From positions 434,001-498,000 of the forward strand of contig JAWPGT010000017.1 of NCBI GenBank assembly GCA_034638255.1: DNA of 64,000 nt, read 5' to 3'. Origin of the DNA: Coprinus comatus (lineage: Eukaryota > Basidiomycota > Agaricomycetes > Agaricales > Agaricaceae). The position numbers and the translations under genes are program-made. Shown piece after piece: positions 37,301-48,550 of the stretch (the first letter of the stretch is position 1; each line of letters opens with the position of its first letter). The notes beneath the pieces were generated by a model, which saw only the letters and a list, made by a program, of their open reading frames with translations, did no database searches and was not told the DNA's origin.

Positions 37301-37762
37301 AAGGAGAGATTGGTGGTTGTTGAGAAGAGGATTGAAGAGGAGGAAACAAAGAGGAAGGGTGTGGAAGTTGAGTTGGAGAAGTTGAGGGAGAAAGAGAAGA
37401 AACGGTTAGCAGAGGGAAAGAAGGAAAAGAGTAGACAAGAGGAGGAAGGCGGGGAACGGGAACGAGCTCAGAAAGAGAAGCAAGGAAATTGGTCGATGAT
37501 GGTTGTTAAAAACATTTTAACTTCAAAAGCTGTGAATGTTGCTGGAATGGTTGGACTTTCAAGATGGTTAACCGTTTCTTCTTCATCACCTACATCTTCC
37601 TCTTCTACCTCTTCCTCTTCCTCTTCTCTTCAACAACTAAAATTGAAGATGAAAACAAAAAACAAACAACCCGATCAACGATTTGGAAATTCGCAAGAAT
37701 GGGTGCCAGTTTATCAACATTTACTATATTCTTGGGAATTGGTATGTGTGTTGTTTTGTTGA
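34342..37762 (+). CDS. SAM-domain, disordered and coiled-coil protein, possibly with C-terminal membrane anchor
   Basis: Exons 34342-34934, 34987-35147 and 35199 onward. A Ser/Pro-rich N-terminus leads to a SAM domain (DPREWTSSDLSTYLASSL ... INGKRFLRLNEQDMENYGL), which bridges the first intron. Then come a long disordered region with SP-rich, Gln-rich and acidic parts and a coiled coil around VDARERLYKLEIDLERKVDENK. The second intron (51 nt) lacks in-frame stops. The main frame ends at 37762, giving about 1,105 aa. A neighbouring frame, open to 37824, encodes a hydrophobic helix (LSTFTIFLGIGMCVVLLRLLG) plus a basic tail. That tail looks real, so an unrecognised intron or one-base shift may lie at 37567-37700. 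Function is unknown; SAM domains usually mediate protein oligomerisation. Confidence 0.75.
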
Positions 37763-37824
37763 GGTTGTTGGGAAAGAAACCTTTCCCCCCTGTTGGTGCT
37801 GGTGTTGGTGTAAGGACACGATGA

Positions 37825-38945
37825 TCATTTTCGTTCCAACGTCTTCCCATGTATGAACTTTTATTTTTTTTTGCTGTTGCTGCGATCTTTTCTTTCTTTT
37901 TGTTGGGTTTGTTTTTTTCTTTCTTTACGTTTCATTTTAATGACCACACGCCCTCCACACATATATTAACCATAACCATCTTGATGATTTATGACCTCCT
38001 TGCATGAATTGCTTTGATAAAAAAAGTTTTTTGGTGTATTATATTCGGTATTTCGTTCTATCTTTTTGCCTTTTTTTTATATACCTTCCGACGTTTACTC
38101 TTACTACGTACGGTTCTATACACGAATATGCAATGCCCATTTGGATGTTTGATGATGGCGGATTTGGTACCTGGATAAACATTTTTGATGCACTTGAATC
38201 GATGGTACATTGATAACCAATTCCTTTCCTCCAGCATCATCTTTATATTATTACTCTCATGACTTCGTCCTATTCTGAAGCATTTTCTTCGTTGTCAAAA
38301 ACACATGACGCAATGAAAACTAGCTCTCGGCCGACCTCAAGATATGGATACCATCAAGGTCAACCTTTCTTTGTGCACTCGTACTGCATATATGCACTAG
38401 GCATTCCAGGCCTTGCCCTTTGGGGTCTCCTTCTCCTCGCTACTGGACCAATCTCCGCCCGCGCCCGTTCTGTGACTTGATCTTAATCGTTGTCCCCTGG
38501 TATAAGCAATTGAAAAACAAAGGCAGTGTTTTCATATACATTGACAGTGGGCACGCAGCACCGGCGTTGTTCTTACCTCCTTTGTCTCTCTCTCTCTCTC
38601 TCCACTCACTGTACCGAAGAGTGGAGGTAGTGTCCGGTCGGCATACCAATTACACGTTGTTTAGGGCTTGCACTTTGATTTCTTTGGTTGTGTTGGACCT
38701 TGGTTGTTTTAGCATTCCTCCTATCTTTTTCGGTCTCTCCCTAACTGTCTCGATCTGGTTCTCACTTGAACAGTATATCTGGTACTCGAGGTTTAACTTT
38801 TCAGCTTGACACGCAATCACCCTTGGAGCAACACATTTATTCGTACGTTTTGGGAAGTCGTATCTTTCGGAGCCTTGCTCTTTGGGGCTATAAAACATCT
38901 ACATCTTCTTTGTGTGTGGCTACTGGGCGGAGAAAACTCTGGGAA
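37825..38945. other. Intergenic
   Basis: T-rich and CT-repeat sequence (a CT run near 38588-38602) with only short frames. The frame at 38259-38480 has one hydrophobic stretch but no other support. The promoter and leader of the BTB-like gene lie at the right end. Confidence 0.4.
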
Positions 38946-40541
38946 ATGTCTTCGGTTTCTTCTATGAATCAAATACCACCCAAAACACAAACACAAACAC
39001 AAACTAAAACTAAAACTGGCATGCGAAAACATCCGGTTTATTACCTTCTCAGTGGTGATACTGTCGTCCAGGTATGTTAAAAGTGTCTATATGCACATGC
39101 ATACGTACTGAATAGTAAAAAAAACGGTATGTTTCTACTTTTCAGGCAGAAAATACGCTCTTCAGATTCGACCTTTCAATTCTACATTCTATATCTATAG
39201 TTCTTCAAAGTATACTTCCGATCACTCAAATCTCGCATCTTCCTCATTTCGATGATGAGCGGCCACTTCAGCTATTTGAAACTTGTGCGAATGATGTTGA
39301 GAAGTTACTTCAAGTTCTTTTACCCTTGTATGTTTCCTTTTTCTTCATTCCTTCCTTCATCTACAAGCTTACACTCGTTATATAGGCCAAACTCACCATT
39401 ACCTCCACTTACAACACCAGAACATTATGTCGCATTATTGACTATAGCTTCGAAGTATCACATTCCAAGTATAACTTCGTTTGCTACAACTCAGTTACAT
39501 GGTTTACCACTCACGGCGATGGTATCACCCTCACCTCGATCCTCGTTAACATCTTCATCGCCAAACCAATCCGCATCTTTGTCTTCGCCTTTATCATCTA
39601 AACCATCAACAAAATCTAAACCTACTATCACTTCAGCTTCAACTCCTGCTGTCACTAAAAAGCAAAGCAAAACAATTCCAGCTCCAGCTCCAACTTCTCC
39701 AACCAGAACGCCAACCACAACCACAATTACAACAGAAACACAAACCTCACAAATACCCATACTCGATCCCCTTCGCAAAATAGCAATTTGGGATCAATAC
39801 CATTTAGATCCTAAACTTTTACATTCATCATATACGACTCTGATCATTCGTTCTCAAGCTATTACTTTTCAACTTGGATTAACATTGGGTGTTAAAAGGT
39901 TAGTACAACTATCTAATGCTAGAGAAATGTATCGTGAAAGAGTGGGGTGTAAGAGTTGTGGTGGCGGGAGTGTGGCGAAGAAAAGGAGAAGTTTAGGAGT
40001 CCAAGGGTCGGGTGTTGGTATTGGTACTAATGTTGGTGTGGGACAAGGTATGGGAGGAATAAGTATGGGAACAGGTACGGGATTGGGAAGGAAAGAAAGA
40101 TGGAAGATTGCTGAAGAAGTCGTCGATGAAATATTTTACAGTGGTTCTGGTTCTTCAAATGCGATTTCTAAGAGTGGAAATGGAAATACTAGTAATACTA
40201 AGGCCGGTAGTACGGAGAAAGAAAGGGAAGTGGTTGGTATCATTAAAGGGAATGGGAATGCAGTTATGAAAAGTGGTACCCTACCGCCACTGTCGGTTGA
40301 CACAAAGGCAGAGAAGAGGAAACCGAAAGTAGAAAAAGTCAAAATGGAAGATGTAGTGGAGAACGCATCAACGACGATTAAGATGGAAAAGGTCAAAATG
40401 GGATTAGTGAAACCAACCGCGAACATGAACATGAACACGAATACAAGTACCACCATGCCGTCAAGGATAAGAACAAAATCCGCTGATTCCAAAATGAAAT
40501 TGAAGACTCAATCTTCGCCCTCATCGATACTTCGTGCTTGA
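38946..40541 (+). CDS. BTB/POZ-like protein with Lys-rich tail
   Basis: The model join(38946..39071, 39146..39327, 39386..40541) gives 487 aa. YYLLSGDTVVQ-AENTLFRFDLSILHS, then RPLQLFETCANDVEKLLQVLLPL and TTPEHYVALLTIASKYHIPSI follow the layout of the BTB-type domain common in agaricomycete proteins. After a Ser/Thr/Pro-rich linker comes LRKIAIWDQYHLDP, typical of the same proteins. A CKSCGGGS motif and a long basic, low-complexity tail with KMEKVKM-type repeats end the protein. It could act as a ubiquitin-ligase adaptor or transcription cofactor; nothing in the sequence decides. Confidence 0.75.
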
Positions 40542-40863
40542 TTGAGGTGGTTACCCATGACGGATTTTTATCTTCTGTCCCTCTCTCTGTTGTTCTCCTT
40601 ACACTCTTGGACCTTGCTTTTTCACAATTGTATAGTTCACTACCCCAGCAATTATCGTTTCCACTTGTATATCAAATCCGCATTTGTATAAAATAAAATA
40701 AAAAGTCCACAGGGTTATTAAGTAGATATTACATGGGGGGGGGGGGGCTTCTAAGAATATGAGAGAGATGGGAGGTGGTGATGGGATATTTTGTGCCTGG
40801 CTAACACCCGGCTAGATAATATAAAGGGGAAAGGAAAAAAAGAAAGGAGAAAGACATAATCAA
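40542..40863. other. Convergent intergenic region with poly-G tract
   Basis: Spacer between the convergent BTB-like and ABC transporter genes. It contains a run of 13 G at about 40735-40747, a likely unstable and error-prone site. Confidence 0.6.
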
Positions 40864-43800
40864 TCATCTCCTCTCCTTCTCATCCTTTTTAATAGACTCT
40901 TCTTCATTAACAAACACGTCATCTTCAGACATAGCATTAAATTCCTCCGCAACTTCCTCTTCAACATTGTCAACATCCTTTTTCCAAGAAGCACCAATAC
41001 CAACACCTTCACCAGAAGCAGCAGTCAACTGAGCAGCCATAAGAGCTCTAAACCTTGATCCCTCTTTAGCAACCAATTCTTCATACCCACCACATTCAAC
41101 AACTCTTCCACCTTCCAATACCACAATTCTTTCAGCTCTAGCTATAGTTGAAAGTCTATGAGCTACAAATAAACAAGTTGTTTGTCTTGATCGTAAAATT
41201 TTTTCAATAGCATCATTTACTCTTCTTTCAGATGTAGCATCTAATGCTGATGTCGCTTCATCTAGTGCTAGTATTGCAGGCTTTTTGAGTAATGCTCTTG
41301 CGAATGCTAATCTTTGACGTTGGCCACCACTTAGACTTAATCTACCGACTATTTTGTTGTTGTTAGTACTATAAAAAAAGTTAAAAAATTTTTTATTACG
41401 GAACGCACTTTCTGTATCAAAACCTTGAGGCATTCCCCAAATGAATTCACAATTAGCTTCTCTTGCTGCATCTTCTATTTCTTCTCTTGTAGCTTCTGGA
41501 TTACCGAATGCTATATTTGAAGCGATTGTACCTGTGAATAAGACTGGATCTTGAGGTACTACACCGATGGTTTTACGCCATGATGTTGTTGTGAATTCTC
41601 GGATGTCTAGAGGGAGGGAGGGAGGGATGAATGGAGGGGAAGGAGAAGAGAAAGATAATGCTTACCTTGACCATCAAAAGTAATTTTTCCAAGATTAGGA
41701 TCATAATATCTCAATAACAACGAATGAATAGATGATTTTCCACCACCACTTTCACCACTAGAGACCAAAAAAAAAAAAAATCAGTAAACCTCGTACACGG
41801 TACACCATAATGAGAAAAGGCAAAACGTACACAATAGCAACAGTCTCCCCAACTTTAATTTCCAAATTAAAATCCTTCAAAATCTTAGCTTCCTTTCTCG
41901 TAGGATACTCAAAATGAACGTGTTCAAATTTGATAGTTCCTCTTCTTTCCGGTGATAATTCAATACCAGTTGATAAAGGAATGATAGGTTTTCGATCTAA
42001 TACTTCGAATACTCTTGTACCAGCTCCTATTCCTCGCATTATAGATGACTATTTGGTTGCATTAGTCGTGTGGTGAGAGAGGAAGGAAAGAGAAGAGTGG
42101 AAAGGGGTTTATGGACTTACAAAGAACGACCTGAAAAAAAGAAAATAGGAAACTTTCATCAGTACACCTAAACCAGAAAGAAAGAAGGAATAACATACGT
42201 AAGCATTTGAAGACCATTCCCAACATAAACCGTATAAAGCAACAAACTCGTCAAATCACCAACAGTAATAACTCCTTGCGAAACCAAAGTTCCACCATAT
42301 CCTAATAACCCAAGCAACGTAACATTTCCACTCCAACCAGTACTTCCAAAGAAAATTCCACTAGCAATAGCTTCTTTACGTGCTAGTGTCAACACTTTTG
42401 TTACTTTGCTGTGGAATTTGTTTTCTTCTTGGGATAAGGCGTTGAATGCGTGTACTGTACGGAGTGCTGATAGGGATTCTGTCGCAACCTTGAAGACGTT
42501 GGTTTCAATGAATTTTTTCCCGTTATAACGATAGAGTGCATACCTTGGTCATTTCACCAACAGCTTCTTGTGTTTTATTAGACAGTTTCTTAAGATACCT
42601 TCCATAGAACACCTATAACCAAATCTTGGAGTTCAGTTCTACACCACAGAAACATAAACATATACCAACACACCGCTCCAAGAGAAACAGGTGGAACAAT
42701 AGCCAACATTAACATGGTAAGGTCGGTGATGTATAAAACATTGCAGCCACTAAAACAAAGTTTGCGTGAAAATGTTAAAATGTTAATAAGATATAAGGTC
42801 ATAAATCACTCACAACCGACTGAAGACATAACAATTGCTCTTAGACCATCCGAAAGGTTATTCGTGACACTGGTAACATATTAGAACGTGTTGACAAAGC
42901 AATAGAAATGGTTAACAAAGAGTACCTTTCTCCAACGATACTAGTATCAACACTAAGCCTGCTAAGGACATCACCTTCTCCACGTTCAACGAATTCTACT
43001 TCTTGACGTAGAGCAGCTGCATAAGTGCGTTCACGTAGGCGAGCGACAATACGTTGACCTGTTTTACACGAAATTAAGTAAGGGTAATAATAAAAAATAG
43101 AAGAGGTAAACACACATACCAGAAAGTCTCATTAACATAGCTCTACCAGTATTTGCAAGAGCACCAGCCGTGAAGAACAATAGTATCAATCCAGAAGCTT
43201 GCCATACGCCTAGGTCAAAAGGCATTTGCTAAACAAATTTTAACAGTAAATCATCTTTCCATATACCAAGAGAAGAAAACTCACAGGGTTAGGAGTCGAA
43301 AAGAAATCAATAAGTCTTCCAATAGTAAACGGTACACTCATAGAAACAGCAGAAGAAACAAGTAACAATCCAACAGCAATTAACAATGGTTTCTTTTCAG
43401 GTTTAGCCAAAGAAACTATTTTTGAGAATGAAGAAGCTCCTTGTGGACTTTTAGTAAACAAACGCGAGAGGATGGATGATTTCGATTTAGGTTCAGGTTC
43501 CGTTTTCGCGTTTTCCGACTTTATTTCCTTTGCCGTTGTAGACCCAACATTCGAACTATTCCACCTCCTTAATTTGACCCCCCGTTCCAGTTCCAGTTTC
43601 GTACAACCCCTCTCGGACCAAACTTAATTTGAGCCTGACCCAATACATGAAATCCCCTAATACCCCGAGTTTGAATTCCTACAAAGTTCAATCCAACAGA
43701 CGTAGTATTCAAAGATGTTGCTGTTGTTGTTAGAAGTTTAGAGAAATGTTGCGGTCGTAAACCGCGGGCGCATATGCCCAGCATTTGTTTTTGGGAGAGA

Positions 43801-43877
43801 GTTTTTGGGGGGAGAGCCAAGGAACGGAAAAGGAATTTGATGACGAAAGAGTAAGTGTTTAAATAATTCCCACGCAA
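40864..43877 (-). CDS. Mitochondrial ABC half-transporter, MDL1/ABCB10-like
   Basis: Inner-membrane exporter of the ABCB family. The N-terminus is Arg/Ser-rich, as expected for a mitochondrial presequence; the start is 43877 or 43784. The membrane domain is spread over several exons between about 43461 and 42168. The nucleotide-binding domain is complete: Walker [10 protein letters not shown] (near 41750), Q-loop VVPQDPVLF, signature [10 protein letters not shown], Walker [13 protein letters not shown] and H-loop VAHRLSTI. Intron 41349-41408 (60 nt) has no in-frame stop and carries a TACTAAC branch site; removing it restores [14 protein letters not shown]. The presequence frame and the KLRRWNSSN frame downstream are offset by one base at a G6/C6 run (about 43577-43582), one of several such lesions nearby. 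Confidence 0.88.
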
Positions 43878-43920
43878 TCTTATCTCCTTCTTCTCTTCTT
43901 TTAATAGCGCTTAGTCATCG

Positions 43921-45087
43921 ATGGTATTGCGTTCAATCCAGTCTATCAAACAGCTTAACAGATTCATGTCTTCAACAAACTACGTTTTACCAGAAGCTGT
44001 ATGGCTTACAGGTCCTAAAGAAACAAAATTCTTCACACGATACTTTTCACCGAAATTAAACCAAAAGCTGGCATTGTCTTTATTCATGGTTTCGCAGAAC
44101 ATATAGCCAGATATTCACATTTCCATCCTAAATTCATTGATAGAGGTATAGTGTATTTACTTTTGATCAAAGAGGTTTTGGTAGGACTGGTCAAGATGAA
44201 GAGATGAGAAGTAAAGGAAGTACTTACGGAAAACAATTGGAAAGATCAGATGGAGGATATTGCTTGGGCTATTGAAACTGCGAAGGCTAAGATTGGTGAT
44301 GCTCCTTTGTTTCTTATGGGTCATTCCATGGTGAGTTTTCTGTTCCTTTTTATGCTGTATTCATTCACTGAATGTTTTGAGTTAGGGTGGTGGAGAAGTA
44401 CTTGGATTCGCTACTCAAGAGAATAATGGACTTGTCTCCAGTATTTCAGGAGTAATTGCAACAAGCCCACTCATCCAACAAGCTTCTCCTTCTCCCAAGT
44501 TACTTACATGGGTAGGAGGAAAGGCTAGTATTTTGGCTCCGTATGCCCTCATCCCAGCCCCTGTCAATGCCGATGTCAGTTATTTTTTTTTGTTATTTCT
44601 CGGTGCTCTTCCTAATCTTGATGATTTAGGACCTGTCCCATTCTGAAGCAGTCAACAAAGCCTATATGGAAGACCCTCTCGTCAAACAATCCGGCTCACT
44701 CAAAGGAATCAGTGACATGCTTTCCAATGGTGACGAGCTACTTAAATCATATTACAAGAATTGGCCTACAACTCTGCCCGTAAGTTTTGATTTGTTTCGT
44801 CCCTACCATCCATATCTCAATCATTATGTCTCCAAGCTCCTCATCTGTCATGGAACTGAAGACAAAGTTACCTCTAACAAAGCTTCTCAAGCCTTTATCG
44901 ATAAAATCTCAGCCACCGACAAAGCAATTTCTTTATACGAAGGTGGTTACCACGAGCTTCAAAACGAACCGAATGGCGTATCCGAAAAACTTTTGAAGAG
45001 GTCGTTCAATTCATTGAGAAGCGTACGCCTATCCCTACACCCACAGCTACAGCCCCTATTCCAGAGGCCGCAGCACCAAATCTCTGA
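43921..45087 (+). CDS. Monoacylglycerol lipase (alpha/beta hydrolase, YJU3-like), with several one-base lesions
   Basis: Serine hydrolase cleaving monoacylglycerols. Blocks in order: MSSTNYVLPEAVWL (start 43966; upstream Met 43921), AGIVFIHGFAEH (oxyanion HG), FDQRGFG, FLMGHSM-GGGEVLGF with the nucleophile Ser, LLICHGTEDKVTS with the Asp, and GGYHELQNE with the His. Introns are seen at the GHSM/GGG junction, after PVNAD, and at 44780-44836 (57 nt, no in-frame stop). The conserved blocks are not in one frame: shifts are needed near 44060, 44156, 44230-44237 and 44992, each at a short A or T run that looks one base short. No nonsense substitution is seen. The end at 45087 is that of the restored frame. 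Either a very recent pseudogene or, more likely, sequence errors. Confidence 0.8.
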
Positions 45088-45236
45088 TTTCTGCATACCC
45101 CTTTTTTCCAATCTGTATAAGTACACCGCTCTCAAAGTATTCTCAATATGCACATGTACATATCAAATCGAACGAAATATAACATTCCACAAGGAGAGAA
45201 AGTGAGAAGGAGAGAAAGATCTAAAATGGTACTACC

Positions 45237-46217
45237 CTAATAACCAGCCGCACCAGGCGCCTTATCACCCTGTCTCTTCAACCTCAACAAAACTTCCTTG
45301 AATCTAGTCAAATCCGTAGTACCAGCTCCAGCTCTAGCAGCAGTCTTGCTCTGAGAATTTTGTAATTCAATAAGTTCACAAATACGTTCCCATGTGGTAC
45401 CACTTGAAAGTGAAGCTTGAAGTGAAGCAACATAATCTGATTCCGCATCCCTATTTATTATTATTATTAGTTGGTTAGAATGTTTTATTTATGGGAAAAT
45501 GACACAACGTACTTGTTCTCTCTAATATTTCTTTCCTTCTTCCTTGCATAATCTTCATAGAATTCATCAATAGCACGTTCAGCTTTCGCAACTGTTTCTT
45601 GACGACGAGCTTTAGAAGCATCATCACGAGTTTTAATTTCTTCTTGTTGTTTCTCTCTCCATTCCCTATACCATTATTCAATATAAGGGATGATAAATTT
45701 AGGAAAAGAGGAATACAAAAGAAAACGTACTTGATAACCTCAGGTTCCTCTTCACCTATAGCATGTGTCAAAATAGGTGTAGAAGTTAAAGCCGAAGGTT
45801 GTGGTTTAGGAGCGAAAGGGGTAGGTGTACTAAACAATGTTTGTTGATTATACGTAGGTACCGGTACCTATAAGTAAAGAAGAAGAAAAAAAAATATGTT
45901 CTCTCATTCAGATAAGAAAACGAGCGACAAGATACTCACAGAAGCAGGTACAGGCAAAACATCAATTTCAGGAAACTCATTCTCGAATTTCTCAATCTCA
46001 TCATTCCCAGTAATAGTTACTGGTGGAACTGAAACTGAAGAATCTTCAAAGGAATCAAAAGAAAACCCCCTCCTCCTCCTCCTATGTTGTTATTGCTATT
46101 GCCATTTCCGTTGGAAGGAATATCGGTAGTTCCATCAAGTGAAATATCAGGAAAAGCAGAAGCTGCACGATCGAATTCATCAAATCCGTCATCACTTGTA
46201 GAGAACAAATCAGCCAT
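45237..46217 (-). CDS. Clathrin light chain
   Basis: Regulatory subunit of clathrin coats in endocytosis and Golgi sorting. Exon 1 starts at 46217 (MADLFSTSDDGFDEFDRA) and continues with FENEFPEIDVLPVPAS. Later exons carry APKPQPSALTS, EWREKQQEEIKTRDDA, KAERAIDEFYEDYARKKERN and DAESDYVASLQASLSSG-TTWERICELI, ending in RFKEVLLRLKRQGDKAPG before the stop at 45237. Acidic N-terminus, central heavy-chain-binding coiled coil and conserved Trp-containing C-terminus match the family. Within exon 1 the frame slips by one base at a CCCCC/AAAA run (46061-46068); the FSFDSFEDSS segment after it is clearly the expected continuation. Divergent from the GEP4 gene, with 162 bp between starts. Confidence 0.88.
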
Positions 46218-46379
46218 AATTTTGTTGTGTTTTTTGTGGCTTTTGTTAAAGAAGTTAAGGAGAAAAGAGGGTTGTATGTGCTGTACGGTTTGTTGACGTT
46301 TGACGCGCTGACGACGACACAACACACGATTTCATACCATCAACAACCACAAATAACACACTCTCTTCACTTAATACCC

Positions 46380-47472
46380 ATGCCACTTAATATTCCTGGA
46401 CTTTTAGCCCCTTTTCAATTACTCGTACGGCCTCGAATAGTAATTCCAAATGTCATTGTAAAAGGTGGGTATTTTCTTACTAGCTAACAAAACATATTAA
46501 CCCAATTTTTCTTTTTCTTTTTTTGGCACAGGAAGATATTCGCTATATCGATTTTGCTGCTCTTCGTAAAGCAGGTTATAGAGGTGCTGTTTTTGATAAA
46601 GATAACTGTCTCGTAAAGTTCTTTTTCTCTCCTATCTAAATAACAGTATATACTAAATTGACGCGTTTTCTTTTCTTTTGCTCTAGACAATACCATACAA
46701 AGACACATTAGTTCCTGAACTCGAATCAGCCTGGTCCGAATGCCGTAAAACATTTGGAGAAAACAATGTTCTCATAGTTAGTAATTCTGCTGGTACATAT
46801 ACCGATGCCGGTGGTATTCAAGTACGTTTCTCTCTCTCTTTCTCTCTCCTATATCTACCTACCATCTTATTTATTTATTTTTAATTACATTACCAGTCCG
46901 AATCAGTCACCCACCATCTCAAAGTCCCAGTCCTTCAACATTCCTCATTCAAACCATCCTATTCCTGTATCTCCAACATCCGAACTTACTTTTCATCACT
47001 TTCAAGACCTATACAAGATGATGAACTTGTAATTGTTGGAGATAGAATATTTACAGATGTGGTTTTGGCTAATCGTATGCGTTTGACGAATCCGAATTCG
47101 AAATTGAAACAAGTACAAGAACAAGAACAAGAACGGGCGCGGAAGATGAATGTTAGTGAAGTTAATGATACTACCAATATCGAAAAACGTACAACATCGG
47201 CGACTACCATACCAGAAAGAAAAGAAAAGGAAAAACGACTGGTGGAAGGTCGTGGTCCTTTATCAATATGGACAATTGGAGTATGGGAAAAAGAGAATAT
47301 GGGTATAAGATGGATTGAAAAGAAAGTTGTTCAAGGTGTTGAAAAGTGGTCTAAAGAAGGGAAAATTAGAGATGGTGCAAAGTTTGTTAAGAGGATAAAT
47401 AAAGTTGAGGATGAAGAGAAATTAGGATTGTTTGGGAGTTTGGTTTCGAGGTTCAAGTTCTCGAGAACTTAA
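46380..47472 (+). CDS. GEP4: Mitochondrial phosphatidylglycerophosphatase, GEP4-like
   Basis: Dephosphorylates phosphatidylglycerolphosphate in cardiolipin synthesis on the matrix side of the inner mitochondrial membrane. The model join(46380..46457, 46532..46612, 46687..46821, 46897..47472) gives 289 aa. The N-terminus MPLNIPGLLAPFQLLVRP matches GEP4. The HAD motif I FDKDNCLT carries both catalytic Asp. NVLIVSNSAG supplies motif II and ELVIVGDRIFTDVVLANRM motif IV. A Lys/Glu-rich insert of about 50 aa follows. No frame problem is seen, in contrast to the three genes just upstream. Confidence 0.93.
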
Positions 47473-47968
47473 GAGGAGACGTTGAAAGGAGGGTTAGTGG
47501 AAGCTAGGACGTATGTTTTCGATTGATTTGCTTTTTTTTTTTTTTTTGTATGTGTTTTTTTTGCTGAATAAATCTGGATTGTGTTCAAACTTCTAGCTTC
47601 GTTGTAGGTAAAATTCGAATAAATGCGGTAATACATACAGCAATTCAAGTTATAAAAGTTTCGAAGCATCAACAAAACATTACATTTTTTCAAACATTCT
47701 CTTGGGAACTAGCCTCAGGCTGTTATTCAAATAGATGCAGTACGAATTCGTTGTAAAAAAAAAAAACGTCAAAAAACAAAAACAAAAAAATGTGGAAAAC
47801 GCAATAGACCAACATTATCTCCCTTCTACAAAACCATCCTTTAATCAAACCCTCCCAATCCTCTTTTTCCTCGCCACCCATCTCCAATTTTACATCACGA
47901 TTCCATCTCCTCTCTCTTTTATTCACGTCACCTTACCATGGTAGCAAGGAGAGTTCCAGCTGGACTCT
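47473..47968. other. Intergenic, homopolymer-rich
   Basis: Convergent spacer with long T runs near 47530-47550 and A runs near 47755-47790. No gene is seen. Confidence 0.5.
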
Positions 47969-48304
47969 TTAATAACGAGAATTAACAAGAGAATCAACAA
48001 GAGCCGCCGTAGGCACCGAATCACTATTCCTAAATCCAATCTCATAATCATCAAAAATCAAAGTCCATCGAGGATCTTTCCATGTAGACCCATAATGATA
48101 CATGAACTCTTTAGCAACTGACAATATTGGAATTGTCAATATACCAGTTCTTGTGCGACTACCTGATCGAGATCTCTTGCGATGAATATGTATAGCAAAG
48201 TTCATCCCCCTGGCCTTTCTAAGAGCATTAATTGAAGGGGCTAATTTGCTTTTGAGTGTGATGTCGGTATAGTCTGGAGGGATGTTGTACATGAAAATCT
48301 CCAT
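47969..48304 (-). CDS. Stand-alone RdRP N-terminal domain (111 aa)
   Basis: The protein starts MEIFMYNIPPDYTD and follows the N-terminus of the full RdRP at 34220 (MEIFMHNIPLDVDE): a strand-rich domain with RTGILTIPILSVAKEF against TGTFTTTDINVANRFLD, FDDYEIGFRNSDSVP against IGQNRIYFQKSRNAP, and ALVDSLV against DLVDLLY. The stop at 47969 falls about where that domain ends in the full-length enzyme. No polymerase core is found downstream to 47473. It is either a truncated duplicate or a small protein that keeps only the N-terminal domain. The frame is intact over its whole length and its divergent promoter with the Nudix gene is 246 bp. Confidence 0.7.
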   Translation of the reverse strand: MEIFMYNIPPDYTDITLKSKLAPSINALRKARGMNFAIHIHRKRSRSGSRTRTGILTIPILSVAKEFMYHYGSTWKDPRWTLIFDDYEIGFRNSDSVPTAALVDSLVNSRY

Positions 48305-48550
48305 TTACGCTGTCAAAGTGGGGAGATGGAGATACGATTAATAGAAGAGCAGGCGTGGGTAGAGTTGACCAGATATATCCTTGTTTCCCGGAACAATATC
48401 TAGGACCGACAAACCAGGTTCGTTTGATATGAATATTCGAGCTTAGCCATTGGTGTAAAGAATATTGCTGAGTCATGACGACATACCCAATAAATATCCA
48501 TCAATTCCAATCCATTATCAACAATCTCTTTCCTTCTCTCTATTCAAACA

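Noticed and set aside
38259..38480. 73-codon frame with a hydrophobic segment upstream of the BTB-like gene
   Set aside because: Only one feature, no paralog, and it lies in CT-rich sequence that looks like a leader or spacer.
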